IMG/VR virus record: IMGVR_UViG_3300032288_005197
Coordinates: 1 to 64,000 of that record
From: a virus
Length of the DNA stretch: 64,000 bases
Strand: one strand, 5' to 3'
Part shown: positions 1-7,977 of the stretch, piece after piece
Numbering within the stretch: position 1 is the first letter of the stretch
Layout of the letters: each line of letters begins with the position of its first letter
Translations under genes and position numbers: made by a program
The notes under the pieces: generated by a model
Database searches by the model: none
Seen by the model: only the letters and a program-made list of their open reading frames with translations
What the model was told of the DNA's origin: nothing

Positions 1-1
1 A

Positions 2-886
2 TTAAGCACAGTTAGAGCAAACATTTCTGAAATTCAAAAGAAGCTTGACATTTACAATAAGAATAAATGTCCTCATTGCCTTTCTGACTTAACTGATGAA
101 GTTCATTCTCAAATCAAGGACAAACTTGTTGCAAAAAAGATTGAACAGGAATCAACATTTCCTGAAATAGCGGAAAAAATCAAAGCTCACGAAAAGACCT
201 TATCTTCAGTAGAGAATGAATCTAGCGAAGCGAAAGGAAAGTATTATCAAATTGAGGCTCAAATCACAGCCGCTAAACGTGAAATATCTGAGCTGAGTAG
301 ACAGGGTACTCAAACGTCGGATAAACATTTGACCGAGGTCATCAATAGCATCAAAGCAGAGATTCAAACCTCGAGTTCTAGCCTATTGGACCGCCAAGAA
401 AAGTTGAAAGTTTCACAAGAAATGGAAATGATTCTATCAGACAATGGCATGAAGAAGATGCTAATGAGTCAAATCATTCCATTACTAAATAAGAAGATAC
501 TAAAGACTGCTAAAGTTCTAGAGTTTAAATTCGCCTTTGAATTCGATCTGGAATTCAATCCAATAATAACTCATTTAGGGATGCAGGTTTCTCCAGACTC
601 TCTATCAGCTGGTGAACAAAAGAAGATGAATCTAATTGTTTTACTCTGTATACTCGAATTAATTAAACTAAAACATAATAAAGTAAATCTACTCTTCTTG
701 GACGAAGTGTTTTCTTCACTAGACGTTGATTCAATATTCAGAGTAGTCGACCTTTTGAAAACTTTTGCTAAAAAGTACGGAATGACAGTTTTTGTTATTT
801 CTCATGATCCTTTACCTGAAGAGTATTTTGATACCAAGATACAGGTTGAAAATACTGATCATTTTTCTGACCTAAAGATCGTTTAG
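2..886 (+). CDS. 46: Recombination exonuclease subunit gp46 (Rad50/SbcC-like ATPase), C-terminal part
   Basis: C-terminal 295 or so codons of an SMC-type ATPase; the frame is open to the left edge, so the N-terminal Walker A half lies outside the window. A CPHC zinc hook is encoded at 68-79, flanked by charged coiled-coil sequence. It is followed by the ABC signature LSAGEQ, Walker B LLFLDEVFSSLD and the H-loop VISHD. This is the T4 gp46/Rad50 layout; with gp47 it makes ends resection and host DNA degradation possible. The ATG at 329 is internal and not the real start. The stop is TAG, showing standard stop use. The thymidylate-synthase-family gene follows after a 55-base gap. Confidence 0.9.
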   Translation, partial: LSTVRANISEIQKKLDIYNKNKCPHCLSDLTDEVHSQIKDKLVAKKIEQESTFPEIAEKIKAHEKTLSSVENESSEAKGKYYQIEAQITAAKREISELSRQGTQTSDKHLTEVINSIKAEIQTSSSSLLDRQEKLKVSQEMEMILSDNGMKKMLMSQIIPLLNKKILKTAKVLEFKFAFEFDLEFNPIITHLGMQVSPDSLSAGEQKKMNLIVLLCILELIKLKHNKVNLLFLDEVFSSLDVDSIFRVVDLLKTFAKKYGMTVFVISHDPLPEEYFDTKIQVENTDHFSDLKIV

Positions 887-913
887 GCTAACCTTTTCTC
901 ATTTTCTTAGTAT

Positions 914-921
914 TATATTTG
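914..921 (+). promoter_or_regulatory. Bacteroidota-type -10 box (TAnnTTTG)
   Basis: TATATTTG matches the TAnnTTTG -10 box of the Bacteroidota housekeeping sigma factor. It lies 20 bases before the ATG of the next gene in an AT-rich gap. No clear TTTG -33 element is seen upstream, so the call is tentative, but it supports a Bacteroidota host. Confidence 0.4.
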
Positions 922-941
922 AATAGTATTATTTCCAAATT

Positions 942-1835
942 ATGATTACATTTAAGGGGCACACTTTTGCCCAAGCATACAAAGAGTCAATTGAGTACCT
1001 ATTGCAGAACGGGATGATCAATAATGCCAGGGGCACTACTAGTAAAGAATTGCTTGATGTTGCCATTGTTGTTGAAGATCCAGCCCAATGTCTTTACGAA
1101 AATGAAGTTAGAGGCTCCCAGCAAAAGTACATCGCTGCTGAATTTCTATGGTATTATGCCGGTAGAAATGACGTAGCATTCATTTCAAAATGGGCAAAGT
1201 TTTGGGAAACCATTCAGAACCCAGACGGAACTGCTAATTCTGCCTATGGAAATTTAATTTTTAACGAAAAGAATAATCACGGGCTTACTCAATATCAATG
1301 GGCAATTCAAAGCTTAATGAATGATTCGAATACTCGTCAAGCAATTCTTCACTTTAACAAACCGACTCATCAATACTTGACAAATAAGGACTTTGTATGC
1401 ACAATGTACGCAAATCTTCACATTCGTCAAAATAAGCTATACATGAGCGTCTATATGAGAAGTAATGATGCGATTTGGGGTACTCCGACGGACGTTGCTT
1501 TCTTTTGTTCTTTGCAAATGCAAATTCACGCTCATCTAAAGGAAATCTATCCGGATCTTGAACTTGGCACATATACTCATGTTGCAAATTCTTATCATGT
1601 TTACGATAGACACTATGATTTAGCTCAAAGGATGATTAGCTCAGACTTTGTGCCAGCTTCGCTGCCGTCAGTAAATACAGATCTAATAGAAATAGACGGA
1701 TCTCCAAGTCAAGATTTTAGTATTGTATTCGCAGCTTCTACTGGTCAAACTAATGAACTTGTACTTTTCCAACAGGACAATGATCTTTTGAAATGGATTT
1801 TTGAAAAACTAAAAGACGATACGAATGTCAATTAA
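942..1835 (+). CDS. Thymidylate synthase family enzyme, probably dCMP-specific (dCMP hydroxymethylase-like)
   Basis: The 297-residue protein has the thymidylate synthase fold signatures: catalytic Cys153 (DFVCT), the phosphate-binding RS at 173-174 and the block RSNDAIWGTPTDVAFF. In E. coli ThyA the last position of RSCDVFLGLPFN is Asn177, which reads the uracil ring; here the aligned residue is Asp184. Asp at this position is the hallmark of T4 gp42 dCMP hydroxymethylase and switches TS towards dCMP. The residue after the catalytic Cys is Thr rather than the usual His. A cytosine hydroxymethylase or related dCMP-modifying role is inferred; a TS with odd residues is the alternative. The 3' end overlaps the dCMP deaminase gene by 11 bases, suggesting one nucleotide operon. 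Confidence 0.8.
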   Translation: MITFKGHTFAQAYKESIEYLLQNGMINNARGTTSKELLDVAIVVEDPAQCLYENEVRGSQQKYIAAEFLWYYAGRNDVAFISKWAKFWETIQNPDGTANSAYGNLIFNEKNNHGLTQYQWAIQSLMNDSNTRQAILHFNKPTHQYLTNKDFVCTMYANLHIRQNKLYMSVYMRSNDAIWGTPTDVAFFCSLQMQIHAHLKEIYPDLELGTYTHVANSYHVYDRHYDLAQRMISSDFVPASLPSVNTDLIEIDGSPSQDFSIVFAASTGQTNELVLFQQDNDLLKWIFEKLKDDTNVN

Positions 1836-2298
1836 CTCAACTAGCATACAGCGGCAGCATCTAATTGATGTTACCTACATCAAAATGGCCCAAACTTGGT
1901 CAGGCCTTTCTCATGCAATTCGTAAAAAGGTTGGAGCTCTAATCGTGAAGAACAATACGATCATCGCTGATGGTTACAACGGCACGCCTTCCGGTTTTGA
2001 AAATGAATGTGAGATTGCAATAAACCATGAGGACGGTTCATTCAAAGAGTACCAAACTAAATGGTACGTTTTGCACGCTGAATCCAATGCACTGGCTAAA
2101 GTTGCTAAATCGACTCAAAGTAGTGAAGGCGCTACTCTTTATATTACTTACTCTCCATGCACAGATTGTAGCAAATTAATTTTACAGGCGGGAATCAAAA
2201 GAGTCGTATATTTGGAAGAATACCGAGATATTGCCGGCCTTGAGTTCTTAAGAAGAGCTGGCGTTGAAGTCAAAAAAATCGACCCAGAAACCCTATGA
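1825..2298 (+). CDS. cd: dCMP deaminase
   Basis: The 157-residue protein belongs to the cytidine/deoxycytidylate deaminase family. It has the zinc and catalytic motif HAE (residues 84-86) and the downstream PCTDC (Cys112, Cys115). The length and the GYNGTPSG segment fit phage dCMP deaminases such as T4 Cd, which convert dCMP to dUMP for dTTP synthesis. It overlaps the upstream TS-family gene by 11 bases and the downstream gene by 4, so the three are probably translated from one message. If the upstream enzyme uses dCMP, the two compete for the same substrate. Confidence 0.92.
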   Translation: MSINSTSIQRQHLIDVTYIKMAQTWSGLSHAIRKKVGALIVKNNTIIADGYNGTPSGFENECEIAINHEDGSFKEYQTKWYVLHAESNALAKVAKSTQSSEGATLYITYSPCTDCSKLILQAGIKRVVYLEEYRDIAGLEFLRRAGVEVKKIDPETL

Positions 2299-2696
2299 TC
2301 GATTCATTAGAAAGAAAGCTAGAGATAGTTTTCGTACGAGATCAAAAGCAGTTCATTCAAGCTTTTAATAAAAAGCAGAAATGCGATTATTTACTAAATG
2401 TGAATAAAATAATAAAGGAGAAATTCGATCACGAAATACTTGTGCCGAATAAAATCCAAGCATTCCTAATAAATTATGAGATTAAGAAATTAATTGATAA
2501 AGCGATCAATGTTAGGAATCGTAAGTACAACCGAATAATTTACGTTAATGCTGGACTCAGCGTTAGCAATATCAACAACACGATCAAGTTTCTAAATACC
2601 GCGTATGGAACAATCGAATTTGTTCCCAAATTAATAGACGGAGATTTTGAAATTGGAGAACTTTCGGGAGTAGAAACAATAAAAAAGGGGCATTAA
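2295..2696 (+). CDS. Hypothetical protein, end of nucleotide operon
   Basis: A 133-residue, Lys/Ile/Asn-rich protein with no motif I recognise. Its ATG overlaps the dCMP deaminase stop (ATGA arrangement), which supports it being translated. It ends just before a strong hairpin, so it is the last gene of the plus-strand operon. The sequence predicts a mixed alpha/beta soluble protein without membrane segments. Confidence 0.75.
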   Translation: MIDSLERKLEIVFVRDQKQFIQAFNKKQKCDYLLNVNKIIKEKFDHEILVPNKIQAFLINYEIKKLIDKAINVRNRKYNRIIYVNAGLSVSNINNTIKFLNTAYGTIEFVPKLIDGDFEIGELSGVETIKKGH

Positions 2697-2701
2697 GCCC
2701 C
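2687..2701. terminator. Bidirectional terminator between convergent genes
   Basis: GGGGC-ATTAA-GCCCC hairpin with A-rich sequence on the left and T-rich sequence on the right. It sits between the plus-strand gene ending at 2696 and the minus-strand gene ending at 2726, so it can stop transcription from both sides. Confidence 0.85.
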
Positions 2702-2725
2702 TTTCGTATTTTATTAATTCAGATT

Positions 2726-3076
2726 TTATGCTTTAACTTTCTCAACCTTTCCTGAATAAATCAATGCATCTTCCGGTTTATTCTTGTCATTAACTGCAAC
2801 AATATCGAAATCTCCATCTTTATCCGCTTTTGGCGAAATTGCAATGGTTGCACCGCCTTTAATGCTAGGATTAGTTGAGTTTATCACGTTAAACGAGATC
2901 ATTTCTTTTGTCGTGAATTCGCTATCGCTAGTTCCTTCAACTTCAAATGATTTTCCGTCTGCTGTGATTGTAAGCTTATAAGAACCAGGTTTCGCAGAAT
3001 TAGCCGGCTCCTCCTTTTTTGGAGAAGTTGCCATATCTTCCTCAGCTAACCATTGTTCAAATAATTTGAGCATCAT
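2726..3076 (-). CDS. Small protein with N-terminal capsid-targeting-like tag
   Basis: A 116-residue protein of unknown function. It begins MMLKLFEQWLAEE, matching the tag seen in many proteins here (hydrophobic-x-x-F-x-x-aromatic-hydrophobic-x-E). It resembles the T4 capsid-targeting sequence cut by the prohead protease after Glu. A Lys/Glu-rich linker leads to a beta-rich domain (residues about 32-116) with alternating polar and hydrophobic residues. It is the last gene of the minus-strand head/tail block. A packaged internal head protein is inferred; a minor tail protein is the alternative. Confidence 0.7.
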   Translation of the reverse strand: MMLKLFEQWLAEEDMATSPKKEEPANSAKPGSYKLTITADGKSFEVEGTSDSEFTTKEMISFNVINSTNPSIKGGATIAISPKADKDGDFDIVAVNDKNKPEDALIYSGKVEKVKA

Positions 3077-3080
3077 CTAA

Positions 3081-3737
3081 TTATGCGTTTTCGTCCTGGT
3101 TTTCGTCGTCTCCGATAGCGTTATCGTCATCGTCCTGGTTTTCGTCCTCATCGCTTTCTTCTGTGCAAAGTTTCTTAACTGCTGCACATAATAGATCGCA
3201 AATGTCTTCTTTTGCCATTTCCATCTTTTCAGCGATGTCTTCGATGATGTCTTTAAGATCATCTCCGAACTCTTCCATCAAAGTGGCTAATTGTTCTTCA
3301 TCGATTACTGGCTCGTCAGACGGCATATCGTCATCAGTTGGCATGTCATCGTTTGCTGGCATTTCTTCTTCTGCTTCAGCGAACATGTTGAAGTCTTCGT
3401 TAACGAATTGTTCAAAGCGAAGGATTTTTCCTTCTTCAACAGCGTCAACTGTTGCGATTGTTGGTTTTGCGTACATTGGGTCAAATGGTTTTTTCTTTGC
3501 CGTTCTTGAAATTAGGTCACGAGTTACTGCCTTCCAAGTTGGGTCATAATTATGATTGAATTTTCCACCTTCAAAATCGGCATTTCTGTCGATTACTCGC
3601 TGGTAGCCTTTCAATGTTTCTCTTTTTGATGTATCAAAGTCTTTCTTTGAATTTGGGCCTCCGAAACTAGGTTTCTTAGGATTCATGTAATCATCCATTG
3701 AAGGATTACGTCTGTCTTTAGTGTTGAACATGTCCAT
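3081..3737 (-). CDS. Acidic structural protein with internal capsid-targeting-like tag
   Basis: A 218-residue protein. The first 100 residues are basic and Pro/Lys-rich (KKPSFGGP, SRTAKKKPFDP). The tag ILRFEQFVNE sits at residues 105-114, followed by a very acidic tail (runs of D and E, DEPVIDEEQ, NQDDDDNA). If the head protease cuts after the tag Glu, it would separate a basic N-terminal piece from an acidic C-terminal piece, much as scaffold or core proteins are processed. It lies directly downstream of the tail-tube gene. The function is not known from sequence; a core or internal head protein is my inference. Confidence 0.7.
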   Translation of the reverse strand: MDMFNTKDRRNPSMDDYMNPKKPSFGGPNSKKDFDTSKRETLKGYQRVIDRNADFEGGKFNHNYDPTWKAVTRDLISRTAKKKPFDPMYAKPTIATVDAVEEGKILRFEQFVNEDFNMFAEAEEEMPANDDMPTDDDMPSDEPVIDEEQLATLMEEFGDDLKDIIEDIAEKMEMAKEDICDLLCAAVKKLCTEESDEDENQDDDDNAIGDDENQDENA

Positions 3738-3755
3738 ACCTTTAGATGATTATTT

Positions 3756-4340
3756 TTATTGTCCAATTCGTGATTCTGTATAAGAATCAGCTGTGAATTG
3801 TACAGTTAATTTATAGATACCTTCACTTGTGTAATCAAGAACGGTTTCTGTCATTTTGTTTGGTCCAATGAATACTGGCGAGAACATAAAATCTCTAAAG
3901 ATTAGACCTGCTCGGTTGAACTGAGTTACTTGAATGCTAGCATCAGCGTAATCAGTTTTTAGACCTTGACGACCAGTTAGTGGGTTGTAAATTAGATCAG
4001 CCCATGCTCTTAATGCATTGTAAATGTACATATCGTTAGAATTATTCAAGTTGACTTCAAAATCAATTGTGAATTGGTGATATGTTTGAGCTGGTTTTGC
4101 TGGTGCGTAAGTTCTTTGTGAGAATTTATAGTTTTGGATAACTACCGCTGATCCTGAACCTGCGTATTCTGGTAAGCTAGTCACTTTCAATACGTGTTCA
4201 AGCATTAGATTATTACCGAAACCAATTTTTCCAGACACGGCAGGTGGCGGGGTAATGATAACCTCGAACTGGTTAAGGTAAATAGGTTCGTACTTACCGG
4301 GACCTGCTGTTGAATTTTTAAAATGTGGTAGACCTGCCAT
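3756..4340 (-). CDS. 19: Tail tube protein (gp19-like)
   Basis: A 194-residue protein with the pattern of T4-type tail tube subunits. The N-terminal strand is YEPIYLNQFEVIITPPP, followed by a domain with YKFSQRTYAPAKPAQ and an insert around YNALRAWADLIYNPLTGRQG. It closes with a C-terminal strand pair (MTETVLDYTSEGIYKLTVQFTAD). Length matches gp19 (about 160-200). A late-promoter motif lies at 4361-4370, 21 bases ahead of the ATG. The tail sheath gene that usually neighbours it is not in the window. Confidence 0.75.
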   Translation of the reverse strand: MAGLPHFKNSTAGPGKYEPIYLNQFEVIITPPPAVSGKIGFGNNLMLEHVLKVTSLPEYAGSGSAVVIQNYKFSQRTYAPAKPAQTYHQFTIDFEVNLNNSNDMYIYNALRAWADLIYNPLTGRQGLKTDYADASIQVTQFNRAGLIFRDFMFSPVFIGPNKMTETVLDYTSEGIYKLTVQFTADSYTESRIGQ

Positions 4341-4360
4341 CTTATGTCTTTTATTTTTTA

Positions 4361-4370
4361 GTTATTTATT
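4361..4370 (-). promoter_or_regulatory. T4-type late promoter motif
   Basis: AATAAATAAC on the minus strand, 21 bases upstream of the tail tube ATG. It matches the T4 late -10 consensus TATAAATA except at the first base and coincides with the stop codon of the upstream gene. Confidence 0.65.
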
Positions 4371-5408
4371 CTGATCCTGATCCACTTGTTTATCAGGAGC
4401 CTTTTCTTTTTGATCAGGTTCTCTAGCGGCCAGTTCTTTCTGTATTTGCTTTTGAATCGACTTGATTTCAGAAGTAGACTTGTTTCCAAGAGTTATGTTT
4501 GTTGCTTTGATAACGTCAGCTAAGTCGAGTTCAGGTTTTTCCTTTGAGTACACTGTATTAATTTCAGGGGTAAAGCTTAATTCAATTGATGGAAGTATTT
4601 GAGCAAGTAAATTTCCGCCAAACTTAAACTCCTTTTCGTTGAATTCATCAAATGCCATTTTAAATTTGCTACCGAAAGCCCCGCTCATTGAAATTTCTGC
4701 CCAAATCTTTGGCTTATTGTCAACCTGTTCGCCTGACACCTTCTTTGTTAGATTATTCGATATTTTATACAGGAACTTAACGCCAGCCGAGTAAGCTCCG
4801 CGTTCTTGTTGACCTTCAATGAATCTTAATTTGTCTCCACGAACGACTACTGTGTATGCATAGTCTCCAGGCTCAGCAGGCTTAGATTCCTCAGGCTTCA
4901 CCTCAGGTTCATCATTTGCTTTTGGCTTATTGTCTATCACAGCAGGCGGTTGGGGTTGCTCGTACTTAACTAGGGCACCTCCAGAAGAGCCTTGACCTAA
5001 TTGTTTAGGAGCATCAGGTCCGGCAGGTAGAGCTTTCTGATCAGAATCATCGTCTTCATCTTCTTTTCCTGGGCCTAATGCTTTTGGTGCGTCTGGTCCA
5101 GCTGGAAGCTCTGCCTCGTTCTTAGCAGGTTCTTCCTTTTTCTGATCCTTCTTCATCATTGCTATTTTTGCATCAATTATCTTATTGATTTCAACAATTA
5201 GTTCGTTTAGAAGAGACCCTGATGTGTACTTTACGTACTGTGGAGCACCGTATGCTGAGCTGTACTTTAAGTCAGGATACACGTCAGTTTCATGAATCTC
5301 AATCGATTGCTTAGTTTGATCCCATATAGGTTGTTGACCTTTTCCTGGGTTCTTCCAAGTGATTGCGAAACTGATTATTGATTCTGCTATTACGCCTTGC
5401 TCTGCCAA
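4362..5408 (-). CDS. Probable virion protein with Pro/Ala-rich repeat linker
   Basis: A 348-residue protein. Residues 1-90 and about 180-310 look like beta-rich structural domains (TVVVRGDKLRFIEG; SIELSFTPEINTVY). They are joined by a disordered linker with two copies of PAGPDAPK(A/Q)LG plus acidic and Pro-rich stretches. The C-terminus is a charged helix (IQKQIQKELAARE). The N-terminal block (VYPDLKYSSAYGAP) has the look of phage tail proteins. It sits between capsid and tail-tube genes and is separated from its neighbours by only a few bases, so it is probably a late structural protein. No family recognised. Confidence 0.65.
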   Translation of the reverse strand: MAEQGVIAESIISFAITWKNPGKGQQPIWDQTKQSIEIHETDVYPDLKYSSAYGAPQYVKYTSGSLLNELIVEINKIIDAKIAMMKKDQKKEEPAKNEAELPAGPDAPKALGPGKEDEDDDSDQKALPAGPDAPKQLGQGSSGGALVKYEQPQPPAVIDNKPKANDEPEVKPEESKPAEPGDYAYTVVVRGDKLRFIEGQQERGAYSAGVKFLYKISNNLTKKVSGEQVDNKPKIWAEISMSGAFGSKFKMAFDEFNEKEFKFGGNLLAQILPSIELSFTPEINTVYSKEKPELDLADVIKATNITLGNKSTSEIKSIQKQIQKELAAREPDQKEKAPDKQVDQDQNK

Positions 5409-5411
5409 TTA

Positions 5412-5717
5412 TTATCCAATTTCTTTTTCTCCCTGGAATTCTTTTCCACGGTTAGATTTCTTTCTAGTTGGGTCAACTGGCTTGTAGTTAGCCCAAATTT
5501 CATTGTAAATTCTGCAAGAAGCTCCCATGAAATTAACGATTCCAACGTACTTCTTACGGTCTTCTCCCTTCATTTTAGAGATTTTCTTTCCAATGCTTCT
5601 CGCATCGTCCAAATCCAATTCCTCATCATCGGTCTTTCCGACCAAATCTTTAAGAGAATTTTCCTGGACCACATAAGCTTGAAAGGACTGAGCCCTATGC
5701 TTGTTTTGATCTTTCAT
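5412..5717 (-). CDS. Small basic protein with capsid-targeting-like tag
   Basis: A 101-residue protein. The N-terminus carries AQSFQAYVVQEN (residues 9-20), a variant of the recurring tag ending in VQE, then an acidic stretch (DDEELDLDDARS) and a basic C-terminal half (KKYVGIVNFMGASCRIYNEIW, TRKKSNRGKEFQGEKE). After cleavage behind the tag the basic part would suit DNA contact inside the head; this is inference. It is packed 4 bases upstream of the next gene in the same late block. Confidence 0.65.
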   Translation of the reverse strand: MKDQNKHRAQSFQAYVVQENSLKDLVGKTDDEELDLDDARSIGKKISKMKGEDRKKYVGIVNFMGASCRIYNEIWANYKPVDPTRKKSNRGKEFQGEKEIG

Positions 5718-5735
5718 TTCAGGATCGCTTTTTTA

Positions 5736-6101
5736 TTACTTAGGCATTTTAGCCATGCCAGGCTCAACATTCTTGTTGATAGTCTTTCCTTTGATAACTA
5801 ATTTAGCCATCTTAGGTTCAACTTCTTTCTTGATTGCGCTACCTTTAGTTGTAGGTAATTTAGAAGTTTTTTCGTCAACCGTTTTGTTAATAGCTTTACC
5901 TTTACCTTTAGGAAGGTCAGACATTTCAGGCTTAACTGATTTGCTGATCGTTTTACCATTTCCTTTAGGAAGATCTGAAGTGTTAGTGTCTACTGACTTG
6001 TTAGACTTAGAACCTTTACCTTTAGGAAGGTCAGCCATTTGTTGATCAATTGCCTTCTTTTCAAGAAGAAACTCGCCGTAGCTTAGAACTGATTTGCTCA
6101 T
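5736..6101 (-). CDS. Tagged Lys-rich 19-residue repeat protein
   Basis: A 121-residue protein. It starts MSKSVLSYGEFLLEK, a copy of the recurring tag with LLE as a likely protease site. The rest is about five tandem repeats of roughly 19 residues built as (S/A)-[DK]-L-P-K-G-x-G-K-x-I-x-K-x-V. The repeats are Lys/Gly-rich and basic, so a DNA-condensing internal head protein is plausible. T4 internal proteins share this tag-plus-basic-body design. A late-promoter motif at 6136-6145 precedes it, and it lies just downstream of the capsid gene terminator. Confidence 0.75.
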   Translation of the reverse strand: MSKSVLSYGEFLLEKKAIDQQMADLPKGKGSKSNKSVDTNTSDLPKGNGKTISKSVKPEMSDLPKGKGKAINKTVDEKTSKLPTTKGSAIKKEVEPKMAKLVIKGKTINKNVEPGMAKMPK

Positions 6102-6135
6102 TTTGTTTTATTATTTTATGTTGTCTTTAGGAATA

Positions 6136-6145
6136 TTATTTATTT
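6136..6145 (-). promoter_or_regulatory. T4-type late promoter motif
   Basis: AAATAAATAA on the minus strand, about 35 bases ahead of the ATG at 6101. It sits right after the capsid gene terminator, so the repeat-protein gene has its own late start. Confidence 0.6.
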
Positions 6146-6170
6146 GAGCTCGAATCATAAAAACAAAAAA

Positions 6171-6193
6171 AAGGCTCTCCATTGGAGAGCCTT
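6171..6193 (-). terminator. Rho-independent terminator of the capsid gene
   Basis: A 10-bp stem (AAGGCTCTCC / GGAGAGCCTT) with a three-base loop, followed on the minus strand by a T run. It lies 29 bases past the major capsid protein stop, as expected behind a highly expressed gene. Confidence 0.9.
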
Positions 6194-6221
6194 CTGTTAT
6201 TGTCCTGTTTCGTTATTACGA

Positions 6222-7958
6222 TTAGTAAGAAGCAGAAGGACGAGTTGAACCAGTCAATACGCCTAGGCCAGTTACTTCCATAGTGATGTATTGAGTTTCA
6301 GGATGCCATCCAGCCTCAGTGATTGCATAACGAGACTTCATACCGATCTTAGGAGAGAAAGTTCCCTCTGCGATAGTTTGAAGAGACTCAGCCATGATGT
6401 AAGGTAAGAATTTAACACCTGGTTCTTCGTCAGCACCTTTACGTCCGATGTGGATACGGTTATCGCTGAAAGACAAGTTAGGATCTACGTAGATGGTTAA
6501 ACCATGTACTTTACCTGCAGGATACAATTGACCTGGAGTAGAAGGTAGATCGTTGTTGAATGGAGCGAAAGAGTAACCAGCAACATCAGCAAGAGCAGAT
6601 GCAACACGACCGTTAGTTACGATGTAAGTACCAGCACCGAAACGACCTCTGTGATAGATCAAGTTAGCCATTTCAAGGATTTTGGTTACAACGCGACGTT
6701 GTAGTGTTGAGATGTTCTCGAAACCAGTTGAACCTACAGTTAGGTCAAGGTTACAGATGTTAGAACCTTCAACCGCTTCAAGAGCAGTTTTGTGAGTAGC
6801 ACCTAAAGTTAATACTCTGTCAACCAATTTCTTGTTGATAGATTGAGCAAGTTCGTTAACCGCTACGTTTTCTAACATAGAGATTACGTCGAAATTCCAA
6901 ACTCTGTTAAGATCTTGGATTTGCTCAACTGTTGCAGAGATAGCAACTTGGTCGCCTTTAGCTTCGATGAACTTAGTGAACATACGAAGACCCATTTGAC
7001 GGAATTTAGAAACCTCAGCGTTAGCACGAGTCATTCCACCAAAGTTAGCTTGAGAACCAGTAGCGCCTAAGAAAGGACCGTCTACGTCTGTAGCTTCAGT
7101 TGAACCTGTACCAGTCCACTCGTTATCACTTAGAGAAGTGAAACCAGAGATATGGTTTTCAAGAGCTGAAACTAATTCGAATTTCTCAGAACCTGAGAAA
7201 GTGAATAGAGCAGAACCAGTTACTGAGTAAGCACCAGAGCTGATCGCAGAAACCGCTTTAAGAACTGGAGAACCAGTAGTTAAGTAGTCTTGGATAGAGT
7301 TAGTAGCTGAATCAGTAGCAGAGATTACTTTGAAGATAGGAGTACCGTCAACACGAGATCTTCCAACGTATTGGATGATCAAGTCATCAGTTAGAGCTCC
7401 ATCGATACCGTAGATAGTACCTGCAGTGATTGATGCGATCAAACCTGTACCAGCAGAACCTGCTAATACCGCGCCAGTAAGCTTCACTAGGAATGGCTCG
7501 TATTGTTTGTCGACGTTACCACCTTGGTATACGTAATCTAGGTAAGGTAGGAAACCTACAGGAGAATCCATAGGAACTACACCAACTAGGTCGAAACCGA
7601 TAGTTTTAGCAGCAACTTGGATAGCTACTGGTAAAAGGCTTGGGAATTTATCACCAGAACCTGATACAGTTGAACCGTAACCTGCTTTAGTAGCACCACC
7701 ACCTGAGAATGGAGTCATTGTAGATGTTGGAGCTGAAATAGCGCCCATTGCGCTAATTGAACCTGGTTGTTGTAGGAATAATCCTGGAGCAACCGAAGAC
7801 TCGTTGATAGCACCTGCGTTATCGAAGATAGCATGGTTGTGAGCTAAGTCAACTAACCAAGGACGAGCGTTGATGTCTGCGCCATAACCTTCTAAAACTG
7901 GAGCCCATGTTTCTTTGATTGAAGAGTCATTCAATCTTTTGAAAATTTTTGTTGCCAT
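6222..7958 (-). CDS. 23: Major capsid protein (gp23-like)
   Basis: A 578-residue protein with T4 gp23 landmarks: TIGFDLVGVVPMDSPVGFLPYLDYVY near residue 115, helical regions with NRVWNFDVISMLENVA, and the C-terminal segment GRKGADEEPGVKFLPYIMAE. Likely prohead-protease sites of the (I/L/V)-x-E type lie in the N-terminal arm: VLE at 21-23 and INE at 51-53 (INE|SSV). This matches removal of an N-terminal piece in T4. The leader is A-rich with no Shine-Dalgarno. A strong terminator follows, and the protease-scaffold gene lies 19 bases upstream. The long Gly/Ser-rich region at 60-100 and the insert at 215-300 are larger than in T4. Confidence 0.92.
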   Translation of the reverse strand: MATKIFKRLNDSSIKETWAPVLEGYGADINARPWLVDLAHNHAIFDNAGAINESSVAPGLFLQQPGSISAMGAISAPTSTMTPFSGGGATKAGYGSTVSGSGDKFPSLLPVAIQVAAKTIGFDLVGVVPMDSPVGFLPYLDYVYQGGNVDKQYEPFLVKLTGAVLAGSAGTGLIASITAGTIYGIDGALTDDLIIQYVGRSRVDGTPIFKVISATDSATNSIQDYLTTGSPVLKAVSAISSGAYSVTGSALFTFSGSEKFELVSALENHISGFTSLSDNEWTGTGSTEATDVDGPFLGATGSQANFGGMTRANAEVSKFRQMGLRMFTKFIEAKGDQVAISATVEQIQDLNRVWNFDVISMLENVAVNELAQSINKKLVDRVLTLGATHKTALEAVEGSNICNLDLTVGSTGFENISTLQRRVVTKILEMANLIYHRGRFGAGTYIVTNGRVASALADVAGYSFAPFNNDLPSTPGQLYPAGKVHGLTIYVDPNLSFSDNRIHIGRKGADEEPGVKFLPYIMAESLQTIAEGTFSPKIGMKSRYAITEAGWHPETQYITMEVTGLGVLTGSTRPSASY

Positions 7959-7977
7959 TTTGTTTTAAAATGTTTTT

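Noticed and set aside
2784-2981. Plus-strand frames opposite tail genes (for example 2784-2981 and 3163-3549)
   Set aside because: Antisense shadows of acidic minus-strand genes with low-complexity Ser/Ile products and no leader.
5755-6045. Plus-strand repeat protein
   Set aside because: Mirror frame of the Lys-rich repeat gene on the minus strand, which has the tag, promoter and composition expected of a real gene.
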